Part shown: positions 11,362 to 25,300 of the stretch, piece by piece
How positions within the stretch are numbered: position 1 is the stretch's first letter
How the letters are laid out: each line of letters opens with the position of its first letter
DNA from: Hermodice carunculata
Taxonomy: Eukaryota > Annelida > Polychaeta > Eunicida > Amphinomidae
Direction of reading: 5' to 3'
Length of the DNA stretch: 64,000 bases
Assembly (NCBI GenBank): GCA_964020975.1
Contig: OZ026612.1
Span: forward strand, 52,091,808-52,155,807
Position numbers and translations under genes: made by a program
The notes under the pieces: generated by a model
Told to the model about the DNA's origin: nothing
The model's database searches: none
The model's input: the letters and a program-made list of their open reading frames with translations, nothing else

Positions 11362-11572
11362 CAGTGTTGCCAACCCTCGCAGATTACCTGGGAGGCTCCC
11401 GAAATTTTGTGCTTTTAAAATTCTTGAAAAATTGTAGATTTTTGACATTTTAGCCATGGACACTCCTAAATATCATCATTATTTTCCTTCTATATTTCAT
11501 ATTAATTTATCAATCTCCTGGAATTTTACTTTCCACCTCCTGGATTTTAAGTTTGTTGGGTTGGCAATACTG
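11362..11572. mobile_element. MITE with CAGTGTTGCCAAC ends
   Basis: CAGTGTTGCCAACCC on the left is mirrored by GGGTTGGCAATACTG on the right. The interior carries CCTGGGAGGCTCC and CCACCTCCTGG blocks like those in the element at 14477-14662. Target duplication is unclear. hAT-like by its ends. Confidence 0.6.
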
Positions 11573-12854
<1,282 letters not shown>

Positions 12855-13338
12855 AAGAGAATGGGAATTTGATAATAGTCATAGAGCACCATAGTTACAA
12901 CACCCAAAGTTAGTGTTGAAACACTACATTGCTGCACCTGATACTTGCAGACCTGAGGACACTGAAAACTGCCCATAGCTCATGGCTACAGATGCTAGGC
13001 TGCAGACTCGTTTCAATCAAATTTTCCTTATCTTGCAAGTGTGTTCCTCCATAGAATCCCCCTGGATTGCTGTTGTTTCTAATGTGCCTACAAAAGAAAG
13101 CAATAGCGAGTCTGGTGGATGTGAGTGTGAAACAATGTGGATTGCTGTAGCTGTTGCTTGCAGAACTTTGACATAAGGTGAAACTTGGTCACAGACAAGA
13201 AAGACAATGTTGATGACCATAACTGATACCTTGGGATGATGGGACACCTGTGACTTGTTACAGCTGATGCTTCTGTACAGTCTAGCATCATAAATGTTTA
13301 CAGTATAGGAGCCCCTGGATATAAGGGTTTCTATGCAG

Positions 13339-13576
13339 TTAACTCTTTAAGTGCCATATTTTGGACTGAGTCAACAGCTTTTCTCGGCACGCATTGTGCC
13401 CAATGCATGCCGAGAAAAGCTGTTGACCTGAGATATTTGCTGTAGAACTAGAGGGATGCTGGTGCTTGAATGAAAGGTCTTTTTACAAGGAATACGAATC
13501 TGAGACCTTAATGATAATTCAGACTAGTTTCACTTTAGTAGATCAACTTTAGATGTGATTGGCATGAGAGAGTTAA
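13339..13576. mobile_element. TTAA-flanked hairpin MITE, copy 1 (piggyBac-like)
   Basis: Bounded by TTAA at 13339-13342 and 13573-13576. Adjacent ends are CTCTTTAAGTGCC and, inverted, CTCTCTCATGCC. Inside is a stem-loop at 13370-13427: two 27-nt arms starting GTCAACAGCTTTTCTCGGC with one mismatch and a 4-nt loop. TTAA duplications are the hallmark of piggyBac-type insertion. No coding capacity. Confidence 0.7.
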
Positions 13577-14476
13577 CAGTCATGCATCTATCTGACACAG
13601 GTGACTGTTTTTACCAGGGTTAAAACCAATCATATTCAATTAATCTACACAGCAAGCAATTGCGGCACATCTACAAATGATGGCAGTAGTCTATAAATCC
13701 TGGTAGTAGTGGTAGGCTCTCTTTTGCTGCCTCGTAATCAATCTGTCCTGAAAGACCAGTCATACTTGAAGTCCTTGTTGGAAGACAAAATCTCCTGTAA
13801 TTGGTTTGCCTTGCCAAAGTAAGGACTATGGATACTCCATCATGGTGATGTGTTCATATAAAATGGAATATTCACAGCCGTAAAATGAAAGTTGAAAAGC
13901 TTTAATATCCGTATGTGGGTAGGTGGTGTACTTGTATGTATTTGTGGATGTCTGTTGCATGTATGTTGTATGTGTAATAGTTATTTCTACATGACATAAA
14001 TATCTTACAGTGAATATTAATATTGTACATTTTTAGAATTGACCATTCTATGACCATGATAACAATGCAGTGAATTGTGTACAGGTCTATAACACATTAT
14101 TTTGTGATCACATAGATTTTATTGTTTTCTTTAAAACATGTGCCAATTGTATTTAAAAAAAAAATGTTGAACATCTTTCAAAGAACATATCAAGATACGA
14201 GGTAACACTTCTGATATGATTGGTCAATTTACAGTTGATGTGGACAGAAGATGAACTGCAAACTGGGTAACTGGTGGTATTCCTATACACAGTGCATATC
14301 CTGGAGGAAGCTTCACCCACAGCTTAGAATTTGTTAGCAATTAAAGAGGCTGGCAGAATGCATAGTATGTAACTTTTGCAACATGAGATTCAAACAGTGT
14401 ACAGTTTGCACTACATTGTACATGCTTTTCTACATTTTCACCCAGAACTGTTGGGTGATCTCCTATACTGATCCAG

Positions 14477-14662
14477 CAGAGGTGCAAAGTCTCCTGATTG
14501 GCGGGAGATCTCCCATTTTTCTAATGATATAAATCACCTAAATTTGTCCACCTCCCGCTTTTTTACCCATCTCCTCCAATATGATATAATAGGACTCCTG
14601 CTTTTTGCAAATTTTTCAGTTTGAGCACCCGTTTTGTATGTTGGCGCAACTTGGCATCTCTG
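14477..14662. mobile_element. CAGAGRTGC MITE with 6-bp target duplication, copy A
   Basis: CAGAGGTGCAAAGTC on the left faces ACTTGGCATCTCTG on the right. The six bases ATCCAG occur directly outside both ends (14471-14476 and 14663-14668). Non-coding. Confidence 0.65.
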
Positions 14663-15238
14663 ATCCAGGGCTCTACGTGTTGCTGCATATGGCTTTGATG
14701 TGGTCTGTATGACCTAGACATTGGCCAGCAGATGAGCTGTCTCCAGGGGACATGTCAAATTCAGTGTTTTCTAAATACTGGGCCATAGGAAAGGTCGCGC
14801 ATAGCAATTTTTATTTGTATTCAGCTGAATACACAACCCAATACACAAAATTCTTGTCAGCTAGAGCTGTTTATTCCCAGCAAAAAGTATGCAGGATCTA
14901 TGGATTTAATAGCTTTGAACAAAATAGTCACTTCTTTGGCTGAGTTGCAAAATATGTTACAAAGTAATGGAAATATACAACCATAGCCCTCCTGACTGGT
15001 GCCCTCTACAGGGGGGGGATGGATATGACAACCATCTTTTCTTGGTGTTCTGCATCGTACATTATAACCACAACTATTTAAAAGAACTCCACAATTGCCA
15101 ATGTATATACATACATGAGACTAACTGCATTTAACTAATTGTGCCACAGTATTTTTGCAAACTATCCCTTGTTGCCATATACTGAGTTTATAGTTAGTGT
15201 ATTGGCCATCATTGTGGCATCCATCCATGCACAATAGG

Positions 15239-15668
15239 AGCCTAACGAAATCTTAGTTCTCCCTTTTGTCCCCTTATCACGACGATCACACGCATGACTG
15301 AATTCATAGTTAAGCTGCTCTGCTGCTACCAAGTGGGACAAGCTATGGACACACTATCATGACCACAGCAGAGGCTTAACTGTGGAACGTTACCCCACAC
15401 AGCCATGGATATTTGTCAAGATTCGACAATTTGTGCGTATCAGCGCTGCCCGTTACCTTGCAATTGTACACAGGCATAATTCAGGCACAGTAGAGCTTTA
15501 ACTTGATCAAAATCGCTCTTTCAAATTCCCAACCTTCTTCACGTCTGTACACTTTAGTATAGCTGTCGATGACCTGCTGATAGTGCTGTACCACTTCCCG
15601 CGAAATACCGTTTAATCTTGTCGAGTGATCCTGGTGGTCAAAATTGGAAAACTAAATTTCGTTAGGCT
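15239..15668. mobile_element. MITE with AGCCTAACGAAAT ends
   Basis: AGCCTAACGAAATCTTAGTT at the left is inverted at the right as AACTAAATTTCGTTAGGCT. A second inverted pair, AGTTAAGC..., lies inside. About 430 bp, non-coding. No clear target duplication. Confidence 0.6.
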
Positions 15669-16410
15669 GGTATTCACATTTTGTACTTGTGAAACAAGTT
15701 GGCCATAGCTTCAAACTTGGAGAGGGTGTACTTTTGGCAAGTCTATGCCAATCCAGTGGTCATCTTCCTGCATATGGGAATTGTAGCTTGGTATTATGTC
15801 TAAAAATAAAGGATGACCTTAACATCATCAGAGCTAATCAAATTAAAATAATTAGGAAGGTATGGGAATACCACTCAAATGGAAGCTTGTACATTTATGT
15901 AAAACCAAGCCAGTATTAACCAAACATTCGCGAGAAAAACTAACTTGTAGATCTTGTTATGTACTGATTCTAGTGAAGATGGTACGTCTGAAACTACATA
16001 TGGACAGCTGTCCTGAACATTTGTATGTACATTTAAGTTGCATTCTGTTTGATATTGTTGCTACCTCATGCCATATTAACCATGTCTAGATGCAGCTTCA
16101 GAAGACCACACCTTGATGCTTACCACAAGACACGTGCATCATTATGATATACAAGGCAATTATTTTATCTTCATATACATGTAGTAGAGGTTTGCAATTA
16201 TGGTATCTATATATAAAGATGGCCAAAATAAATTATTTATTGCCATTTAATGCAGCATTTGTGTTTATTTTGTCAGCATATATAATGGTTTATAATGAAA
16301 TTTTGGCGTTTTTGAAGGGCAGGGGAGGTACAAGTCATTAGAAAAAAATGTTTTCTGATTTTCTCCATACTGCCCCTAACCAAATCCACACATATATGTA
16401 CTGTATTCAT
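15669..16410. other. Intergenic, no supported gene
   Basis: Open frames of 65-76 codons overlap here on the + strand, without homology or splice context. AATAAA motifs at about 15806 and 16223 could serve an upstream + strand transcript. Confidence 0.35.
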
Positions 16411-16590
16411 CAGAGATGCCACTTTTCAGGATTTTACCTGAATCGGGTAATTTGCCTTTTCTTCAACTAAAAAATGTTACCTCAATTTTGTCAGAACAGC
16501 TCAAATTTGATGAAAAAGAGGGGGTACACAGGTTTCAGGTAATTTTGATCATATTTCAGGTAAAATCTGTGTAAGTGAGTGGCATCTCTG
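16411..16590. mobile_element. CAGAGRTGC MITE with 6-bp target duplication, copy B
   Basis: CAGAGATGCCACTTTTCAGG faces GAGTGGCATCTCTG. ATTCAT lies immediately outside both ends (16405-16410 and 16591-16596). Same end sequence and duplication length as the 14477-14662 element. Confidence 0.7.
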
Positions 16591-16814
16591 ATTCATACTG
16601 AACCTCTCTGTCTGAAAAGTGCCAATGGTCCATTTGAAATGCCTTCCTGCAGGAGCACATTCAGTTGCAAATAACCGACCAGTTCTATGAGTGTGTACAT
16701 ACATACGTATTTATTGTTTGAAGTAAAACTCTTGTGAAGTATGAACCTGTTCTGCTGAATCTGTACATAGTCCCTTGGTTCATACCTGGCATTTTAATAA
16801 AATATATTGACACA

Positions 16815-17310
16815 AGTGGACATCACTTCAGATAGTATTTTTGTCCACAAAAACTTCCCAATTTGACCTATGGATGAAATGATAATAATCATGAAAATGA
16901 CTTGCACTGTAAATGCAAAATTCCACTTATTCACAAATGGCCTGCACTATGTATGATAAAATCACTAAATGTTATCAAATGACCATGATTCCATTTGTGC
17001 ATGAACTTTTGATGCAAAGCCCAATGCATGATGCGTGAATGTTAAAATTTACACTTCTGTTGATTCATACTGTAAGAAAACATACAGAGACTGACATCCT
17101 TCACTTTACATAAGTATTTTTGACCACAAAAACTTCCAGCTTGACCAATGGATAAAATGATGATGACTTGCACTGCAAAGGCCACATTCCACTTTGGCGT
17201 AAATGGCCTGAGTTATGCATGATAAAAGCACTCCATGTCATCAAATGACCATGATTCCATTTATGCATGAACTTTTAATGCAGAGCACAATGCATGAGCA
17301 TTACAATTGA
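16815..17310. repeat. Direct duplication of about 275 bp
   Basis: Two collinear copies (about 16815-17055 and 17095-17310) share CCACAAAAACTTCC, AATGACTTGCACTG-like and AAATGACCATGATTCCATTT blocks. They differ by substitutions and small indels. Confidence 0.75.
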
Positions 17311-19406
17311 TCTAAGACCCTTTTCTTGCTCTCCTGCATGGACGACTGAAACAACACAATTTTTGGACTTCTGCAGGCCTACATGGCTGTTTACAGATCA
17401 GTCCATGCACCATGCATAAATGGGACGAACCTGAAATGTAGAGGACCTGATACAGCAGGTGTGTTATCATCCTATTATATCATAAAGATGGAAGAACACT
17501 TGGACCATAATTGCTCAAGACATGGGATCAAAGATAAAACTGGTTGGTACGGGGAAGACTACATCGCTTGGCCTATATGTAGATTTTACTAACACAGTAT
17601 ATTGCTGCAACCCTGTGTAAATTCTTTACTTTGAAACCATGCTTTTCAAATTCTCGCCATCAGATTTATGGACCCCTAACAATGAAGTTGTGTCACAATT
17701 ATTTACTGTGGCTCTGCATTTTTTTCATGTTTAGTAGATAATGCCTATACAAATCACATAAGAGCAGGCCTTCAAATATTTTCTAGAGTAGATCCAGTCT
17801 TCTGAAGCCAATTTATCTGTAATCATGACTGAAAACATACAAAAACTGTGCTCTAAATCCAAGTATCGCCAAACTTTAAATACCACACACTTTTTGCCAA
17901 ATAATAATAGGCATATTCGCCTCCATCACACTCCCATATATCTTTGATCACTTTCGCTTTGGTTTTATCGTCATTTAGCTTCCATGAAAACCAGGATCTA
18001 TGTATGTACTAGTATTGAGCATTATATAATGTTTTGTATATCATGCATATATTGAATGTATGTATGTTGTTGCACTGCATGACAAATTTACGCTCTGTGC
18101 ATGTGGCTTCTTCCACCGAAAGTCCTGCATCATGAATAAAATGGAATGTGTTTTTTTTTTTTTTTTTTTTTTTTTTTAGCTCAAAATGGCAAAAAAGCTC
18201 CAGCAAGTTACATGTTATCACTTTTTCATTTTTGTAATTTTGTCCATTTTTGTTCTTATTGACTGAAAAAAAAAATTGAGAATTTTAGAAGAGGCATATC
18301 AAGGCAGCAAGCCCCAGAACATCTTCGCTCTGCATGGGTTTAGGTGCTTAGTCAGAGGGTAAGCTGGCAGGGAAGTAGCCCTGCCTTTCTTCACCCCCAC
18401 TTTTAGTTTCTTCATTTCATTCCCTTCCAGAAATCCAACGGTTGGTTCCTTAAAACAAATTTGAATGACCCACTGCCATCACAAGGGCTTATCTGATGCA
18501 AACAGTCACACAATAATACACAGCATATGCAGACCAGCACAGGCAACATGGTCTCAGGCAATGGTACCCTGCTAGGCCTGTGTCAATACAGGGGAAAGAC
18601 AATCTAAACATCATGAATGTTATAAGGTGATGTCATAACCAATAAGCCCTCCTCCTCTGCCCTCCCCACCCCACCCCCTCCCAGCCTCCATCTTTTGTCA
18701 AATCAGCAAAGAAAAAAAGTTACCACAGCTCTATCACTGACCATAAAAAGAGGGTTGTTTATAGCTGGTTTGACAAAACACTTAAAACCAGTGAACTTGT
18801 ATCTTGCATCTTCACATGCATGCATGTGAAACTGCTGCTGGTAAAAAAGAAAAGAAAAAAAAATGTACTAGTTGGAATGACCTTAAGACCCGCTCGACTA
18901 GGGTAAAAATATTAGGACCCCTGATGACCTTGGAAATAGGTCAAGGTAGCCAAATGACAAACTCAGTAAGGCCTCCACTGAGATACTTCTATAATACAAG
19001 TTTCGTGATGGTAGCTGAATTTTTTCGAAAGTAATTGCATCTGCAACGGTAACAGAAGGACTGAAACATAAACAGACACATGCACAGACATGACAATGAC
19101 AACAAACCATCGAATGAAAGGCCGGGGCTAACAACACTAGGTCCTCATGTGGGCGGTCTCAAATTTTCAGTGGGGGAAACTCCTGCAGCTGAAGTATGAT
19201 AAATATGTGGCATTGTAACACACAGCCATGTTCATTATTTATATTTTCTCTTTATTGACATATTCTTGAATAAGTGATAAGACATGTACAGTAGCAGGGT
19301 AGAAAATGAGTTCACTCCTGTCTCAAGGTAGAATTTATATGTACAAATATGAAACCCTGAAGCACCAACATATAATGAACCTGATTAAAGACCATTTTTT
19401 CTTTTT
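17311..19406. other. Intergenic, no supported gene
   Basis: Contains a T-run (about 18151-18177) and scattered short frames. I see no exon or RNA gene. Confidence 0.4.
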
Positions 19407-19634
19407 TTAACCCTTAAAGTGCTAATCACTGCTATAGTTGCTTTCTCATTACCATTAAACATATAATGGTTAAAAGAGTCAAATTCCTCATGAAGATACC
19501 TTTCATTCAAATACCAGCAAGCCTTGTCTGCAGCAAAAAGTAGTCTTAGTCAACAGCTTTCCTCGGGACACTTTGCAAGCAATGTTCCTAGGAAATCTGT
19601 TGACTCAATCTTAAATCAACACTTTAAGGGTTAA
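19407..19634. mobile_element. TTAA-flanked hairpin MITE, copy 2
   Basis: TTAA at 19407-19410 and 19631-19634 bounds the ends CCCTTAAAGTGC and, inverted, CCCTTAAAGTGT. The AGTCAACAGCTTTCCTCGG stem-loop lies near 19549-19606. An internal CCTTTCATTCAAATACCAGC block matches copy 1 in reverse orientation. Confidence 0.75.
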
Positions 19635-22242
19635 TATAGTTTCATGAATGGTAGTGAGCCCCAACCTGCGAGGCTAAAGACATGAGAATGCATGAAATAT
19701 AATGATCCAAAATCCACCTAACAGTGTATGAAATATCAGCAGCTAGTTACTTGTAACATCTATTCACTTAAAACCAGCTTTGCATGAATCATGATCTTGT
19801 CTTTATATTAAAGATTATACAATACAATGGTTTGTCTTGTCAGGACCAGATCTACACAGATGTACACATAGATGTTGAAACAAGACACAAAAAAGTTCAG
19901 TCCACATTGCCTTCTGGCACAGTGTCCTTAATAGTCCACTTTCTTTTTCACCAAAACCTGAAGAATCCCCTTAAGGTACATGTTCAAAATGTCGCACACC
20001 ATACACCTCCTTCAGCCCATTTAAGTGGAAGATGTTCACTGTCTTTTCGTTGCCACACTTTGCCATTTTTGGAGAGAAAAAAATCACAATAGTATGCATA
20101 CAACTAAACATGGAGGCCATAAATATATCGATATTTGCAAAAAATGAATATGAATGTTTTGACCTAGACTCCTTCCCCCTCCCCAAAATCGAAAGTTAAC
20201 TTACACTGCTGAGTTTTCTCAAAAAAAAAAAAAAAAAAAAAAAAATTAGAAGCGGAAAGGCAGCCAATAAATGATACATAGAATTTTCTTGTTTTTGGAC
20301 AAATTTGTATCAAATTTTACCAAAAACAAAAAAAAAAAATTAAAGAGAAAACAACAAAACACGCAAATAAAAAAAATTGAAAACAAAAAACAAAAAACAA
20401 AAAAAAACATATATTTAGTGAAAAGAAGGGAGAGGTGGCAAAAAAGATGAAAGGTGGTAAGGAAAAGGTAAAAGGTGGGCTACTACTGAGTTTATACTGT
20501 GAGCAATACACTGCATAATGTGAGGAATACACTGCATTAAAAAAGTATCCTGTCTCCCTCCTAAAAGTTTCTTTTACACCCAATTTCATACATACCAAAT
20601 TACCTCCATCTTATCTTTTCAATTTCTAATGTATCATGACACGATCTATACCACTTGTCATGTTGAAATATGTATGCCACATAGAGCATGTTTCTGTGCA
20701 TAACATCCATGTGTATGCCCTTATCTCCTTCCACACTGCTTTTGTGCCATTGAAAACATGGAAATTTAATCCCTTGCCCTAAACTAAAACAGTTTATCTC
20801 TCTACTTAACATTCTATCTTTTGACAGCACTTCCCAAGAGGAAAAGATGCAAATTACCATAGATATGTACATAATTTGATGAGCTGGTTTGGTCTTGTGC
20901 TTCTTACATTGAAATGTAATAGATGCAGGTGTTGACGCATAATACGCTGTATGCATATCAATATCCCTCCACAAAGCACGGGTTTGATGCCAGGCAGTCA
21001 CGGGGGATGTGCGGGTCAAATTACTGTCACAGACAGGGCCATATGTTCATTTCTCACAAAATTAGCATTTTTTTTACAAAGTTAAGTTCACAAATGCCAA
21101 ACTGGTATTCATCTAGTACCTCCTGAGCCATATATAAAGAAAAATTTCCATCTGCCTTTAATAAATATACTATATTTCCAAAATATTAGTAATATCCCGC
21201 TTGTCCCAACAGGTACCGACCCGTATCTCCCCATATCCCGCCAAGCGAGACTAGGCAATCAAGTATGCAGTTGTGGCGGGAAATTAATATGCATATCTCC
21301 TATTGTATATTGTGTTTTAGATCATCCAATTACAAATTATAGGCTTTCTTCCACTTACTATTGCTGTTTCAATGTTTTCAAGGAATCAAATAAGATCAAA
21401 GAAAGCATGAAATATTAAGGTCTTATGTAGGTCAAATTTTCAAACTTTCTCTTGGCTTGAATATTAACCTCATAATTAGATACACACACAACTGTATCCA
21501 TTGTGCAGTGATAGACACAGGTACCAGACATTTGGCAGTACACATATTCATTTCACAACATGCACATTTAGAGTAGAGAAACTAAAAGACATATACATGC
21601 ACTATTGTCCCAACAGGGACAGTTTACCAGGAGATAAGTGGCACTGCTTGCACAGCACATTTTACTGTTCATCTTGAGTTCGTGGACAACATTTATACTT
21701 AATGTAAAGTGGGACTCTTCTCTTAATACAGGCTGAGAGAAACAAGAGTGGTGCATGTCAGGAGCGAAAGTATTATACACAATAACCATTCTGTAACAAA
21801 CATCAGTAATCACTGGAAAGAACATATTATGAAAACGGCAAACAGGAACTGATCATAATTTAACAGTGGCAAGTAAATAAATTAAACTGCAACTTTTTCT
21901 TACACTGTATGGGTCACTGTCCTTTCTAAATATTCAAAGTGTATAGATTACATCATTGCACACTAACAAAAAAGCTGATTTGAACTTGATGCAACCATGG
22001 AGATGTGTTTGGTTATGATGGATAAACACTCTTCCAGAAGTGCATTTGACAAGTTCTGGATACAAAAGACACAAAATAAGGCAATATTTTTTTTCTAGCA
22101 AGTGTTGCATTACCACTCTATTTAACAGAAGCACAAAAACGCTCCGAATTATTGTTGATCCAATAAAAAAAAAAAAAAAAATGTTTTTCTGCAGTATGTG
22201 GTTAGGCATTACATTTTCCAGCTCAAAGCAGTTGCCAGCATT
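19635..22242. other. Intergenic, no supported gene
   Basis: A-rich runs at 20221-20245 and 20328-20406 and many short frames. No coding signature was recognised on either strand. Confidence 0.4.
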
Positions 22243-22515
22243 CTGTAAATTTCACTGATCCAGCATAACAACTCCCTACTCAGACTAGTCATCCACTGTC
22301 TGTAAATTTCACTGATCTAGCGTAAGAATTTCCTGCTCAAACCCGTCATCAATTGTCTGTAAATTTCTCTGATCTAGCATAACAGTTCCCTGCTCAAACT
22401 AGTCATCAAATGTCCATAAATCTCACCGATCTCGTATAAAATTTCTCTACTCAAACCATCATCAATTGTCTGTAAATCTCACTGATCTTGCATTAAAATT
22501 CCTGCCCAAACCAGT
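22243..22515. repeat. Five-copy tandem repeat, 56-57 bp
   Basis: TGTCTGTAAATTTCACTGAT recurs with small changes at about 22300, 22357, 22413 and 22469 after a first copy at 22243. Each is followed by TAGCATAACA-like and CTCAAACNNGTCATCAA blocks. Confidence 0.85.
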
Positions 22516-22795
22516 GGAAAGCTATCTGTGCTGTGATACTGGCATGGCAACACTTGGTCACTCAAGCCACAAGTTGGCACCCAATACCTCTTGGTGTCAT
22601 TTGCTTAATCTGTTTTCTCTCCTGCAGAATGACATACTCCTGACCAGCATGTTCTCTGGCTTCCCTGAACATCTGCTGATTCAATCTTACTGGGATAATT
22701 TGATACTCAAAAGATTCAGGGACATTAGCTGTACAATTTTGTTGTTAATAAGCTCACACATTCTTTAGTATATATGATTAACATGACATTGTACT

Positions 22796-22980
22796 TTAAC
22801 CCTTTCTCTGTTGAATTAACCCAAAGCCAACAGCTTTCCCCGACATGGGTTGGGCACTAAGTGCCTAAATCATGCCAAGGAAAGCTGTTGATCTGGGGCA
22901 TGTTAACTTGATGGGTCTCATCTACAATTCTCAGTCAAACCTTTTCTATGTTCTTTACAATAGTCACTTATTGAAGAGAC
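22796..22980. mobile_element. TTAA hairpin MITE, copy 3 (right end unclear)
   Basis: TTAACCCTTT starts at 22796. A stem-loop with arms GCCAACAGCTTTCCCCG and CAAGGAAAGCTGTTG follows at about 22829-22897. Downstream TCTCATCTACAATTCTCA matches copy 4. I cannot see a matching right TTAA. Confidence 0.55.
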
Positions 22981-24355
22981 CACCCTGGGGTAGTGCCCAA
23001 AAGTGATACATAAAGCAGGGAGTCTCTCACCAGAGATCAAATAAGGTGAAAAGATAACAGCAGCGACCTAATGACTGTGGACTTAAAAGGTGTGTGATCT
23101 CACTAAAGTGATTTGTCAAAGGCGGCACAGCCATATAAACACTGTAAAGAGGCTACACTGTTCACCTGCAACATTGCTGGATGACGTTGTGTAAGTGTCA
23201 AAGGCACGTGGCCACGTAGTAGTATAATATGACTGTATTACTAAAATAGCGTAGAGGAATTTGAATTTGTACATGGCTTGTGAGCCAGTCCAGAATCCAT
23301 GTGTTATTATCATGCAGGGCATGTGTATATAGAAAGATAGAATAATCAATAAAGTAAGTACTGTAAAATTAGATTAAAAGGGTTGTAAGCTGTGCACTGC
23401 CAAATGGCCATGGACCATAAGAGTGCAAAATGCATACTCTCTGTGGTTATATCAGTTTCATCGTGACAACTTTACTTGGATTCATGCTTATGATCATCGT
23501 GTTTTGGGGGGGTCCAAAGTGGGTGTTCTTATTGGCCAAGAGAGATCCATGGCATACCTAGGTTTTGAATCATGGCCACCAGTGTGACCACCACTATACA
23601 ACAGCTGGGGTTGTAACAACAATGACATGAAACAATGGTTTGCCATAAATCGTGCAAACTGACAAAGAGTGCACTGGTCACGTCATGAACATAATATCAG
23701 GATTCAAAGACACAGGCCTAATACAAAATATGTACATAACTGTCTTATGCCCTAACAGTATGCAAACCTCAAACAATATTACAAAAACTGACAAAGAAAA
23801 AAAAGACAGAAAAAATTTGCTCACAATTTCTCATTTGTGTGTCTATATTTGATTTGATAATGGCCCATTTCACAAAGTGGCACACTATAATCGTAATAAA
23901 TTCTGAATAATTATAAGTTATCGATGTAGATCACATTCACTTTCTTGTCACTTTATACAATATACATATATATAGTTTCTGTATCACAAACTGAACGGCT
24001 GTAAATGGTAGAGGTTGTCATCACCATCTGTCTAAATGTAAAAAAAAAGTTCTACACTGTAAATGAGTGTATAAAGGAGTTGCACACATGGACTGAATGC
24101 ACTGTTTGTGCCGTTCCATCCTGTGGTACACAGAGGACTCCTACCCCAGGCGTCCCGTATGGCCTCAGTTGTACAATGCACGCTGTTCCTGCTGTATTTT
24201 ACATTATGATCACCATTCACTTGGTAATTTCTGCAGCTCTTTTTGTATTATGTCCACTGTTCAAAAATACATACACCAGAAACAAGGAGCCAGTGCAGTC
24301 ATGCTACCATCAACCTTCGCCAGACTATGGTCTGAATTTTGGACTTGGTCCACTG

Positions 24356-24427
24356 TTAACCCTTTGGATATGATACAACTAATATCGTCACCACTTTTGG
24401 CTATTTTCAGTGAAAAGAAAGGGTTAA
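24356..24427. mobile_element. 72-bp TTAA mini-element
   Basis: TTAACCCTTT at 24356-24365 is mirrored by AAAGGGTTAA at 24418-24427. The ends resemble the TTAA MITE family, but the hairpin core is absent. Could be an internally deleted copy. Confidence 0.5.
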
Positions 24428-24957
24428 CACTGTAAGTCTTTAGGCACCTGTATCCTCCTTCAAGACACAGCACTCCAAAGGTAACATAAGCTTTCTGGTT
24501 TTCGCTCCGTTTTAAAGTCAGCTGCAACTCATTTTGGGGCAAACCACTGAAAACAGACCTGCATGAACCTGTCAGCTGAGATCACTTTAACGACACCTTC
24601 CTATCTATCCGCACATTTACATCCCATAATTACATGATGGATGTGGTGATATGCACTGATGGGCTGACAATATCCACGCATGTCACCAGGACTGTTCTGA
24701 CACTGTCTGGAAAACAATCAGCTAAAGTTGACTCTCCTCTTGTATCTAAGGTGGCATTTATGAAAAATATTTTGAACTTATGTTCACAAATTCATCTAAA
24801 CCACTGTTGTCTTAAAAGTCAAGTCAGAAGTTTTGACTTCAGTTCAACATATTTTTTATGCATACCACCCCTGTTAGGTAAAGACAGCCCATACCGTGCC
24901 TTACTTGAAGTGACCATATGATGATATTGATGAGAAATGTCATGCTGTGCAGGCAAA

Positions 24958-25182
24958 CAGTCCAGACTGTCCTTTTCACTGTAGTTGGCCTACACTGATA
25001 AGCAGTCCAGACAGTCCTTTTCACTGTAGTTGGCCTACACTGATAAACAGTCTAGACTGTCCTTTTCACTGTAGTTGGCTTACACTGATAAACAGTCCAG
25101 ACTGTCCTTTTCACTGTAGTTGGCTTACACTGATAAACAGTCCAGACTGTCCTTTTCACTGTAGTTGGCCCACACTGATGGG
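24958..25182. repeat. 45-bp minisatellite derived from the CAPN7 stop-codon region
   Basis: Five units with exact 45-bp spacing: CAGTCCAGAC-like unit starts lie at 24958, 25003, 25048, 25093 and 25138. The rightmost unit overlaps the authentic CAPN7 end, so each downstream copy repeats codons for SVGQLQ-like residues, the TGA and the first 3' UTR bases. The period is a multiple of three, which creates an open frame on the opposite strand that is not a gene. Confidence 0.95.
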
Positions 25183-25300
25183 TACATTAGAGCTGATGTT
25201 CAAGAAGAAGGCACTCTCCTTGCCTGGGTAGAAAGTACAGGGAATAATGTTGTACAGTCCACCAGAGATGTTGGGCAGTTCCAGCACACAGAAGCCAGGC
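25156..25300 (-). CDS. CAPN7: CAPN7 coding exon 18 and stop
   Basis: [20 protein letters not shown], then [14 protein letters not shown] and the end GQLQ followed by TGA (25156-25158). Human ends PIKITQLQ. The last codons and the stop are the seed of the 45-bp array downstream. Confidence 0.96.

Noticed and set aside
24947-25231. Opposite-strand open frame with 15-residue repeats (PDCPFHCSW)
   Set aside because: It is the 45-bp array read on the wrong strand. The array comes from the CAPN7 stop region.
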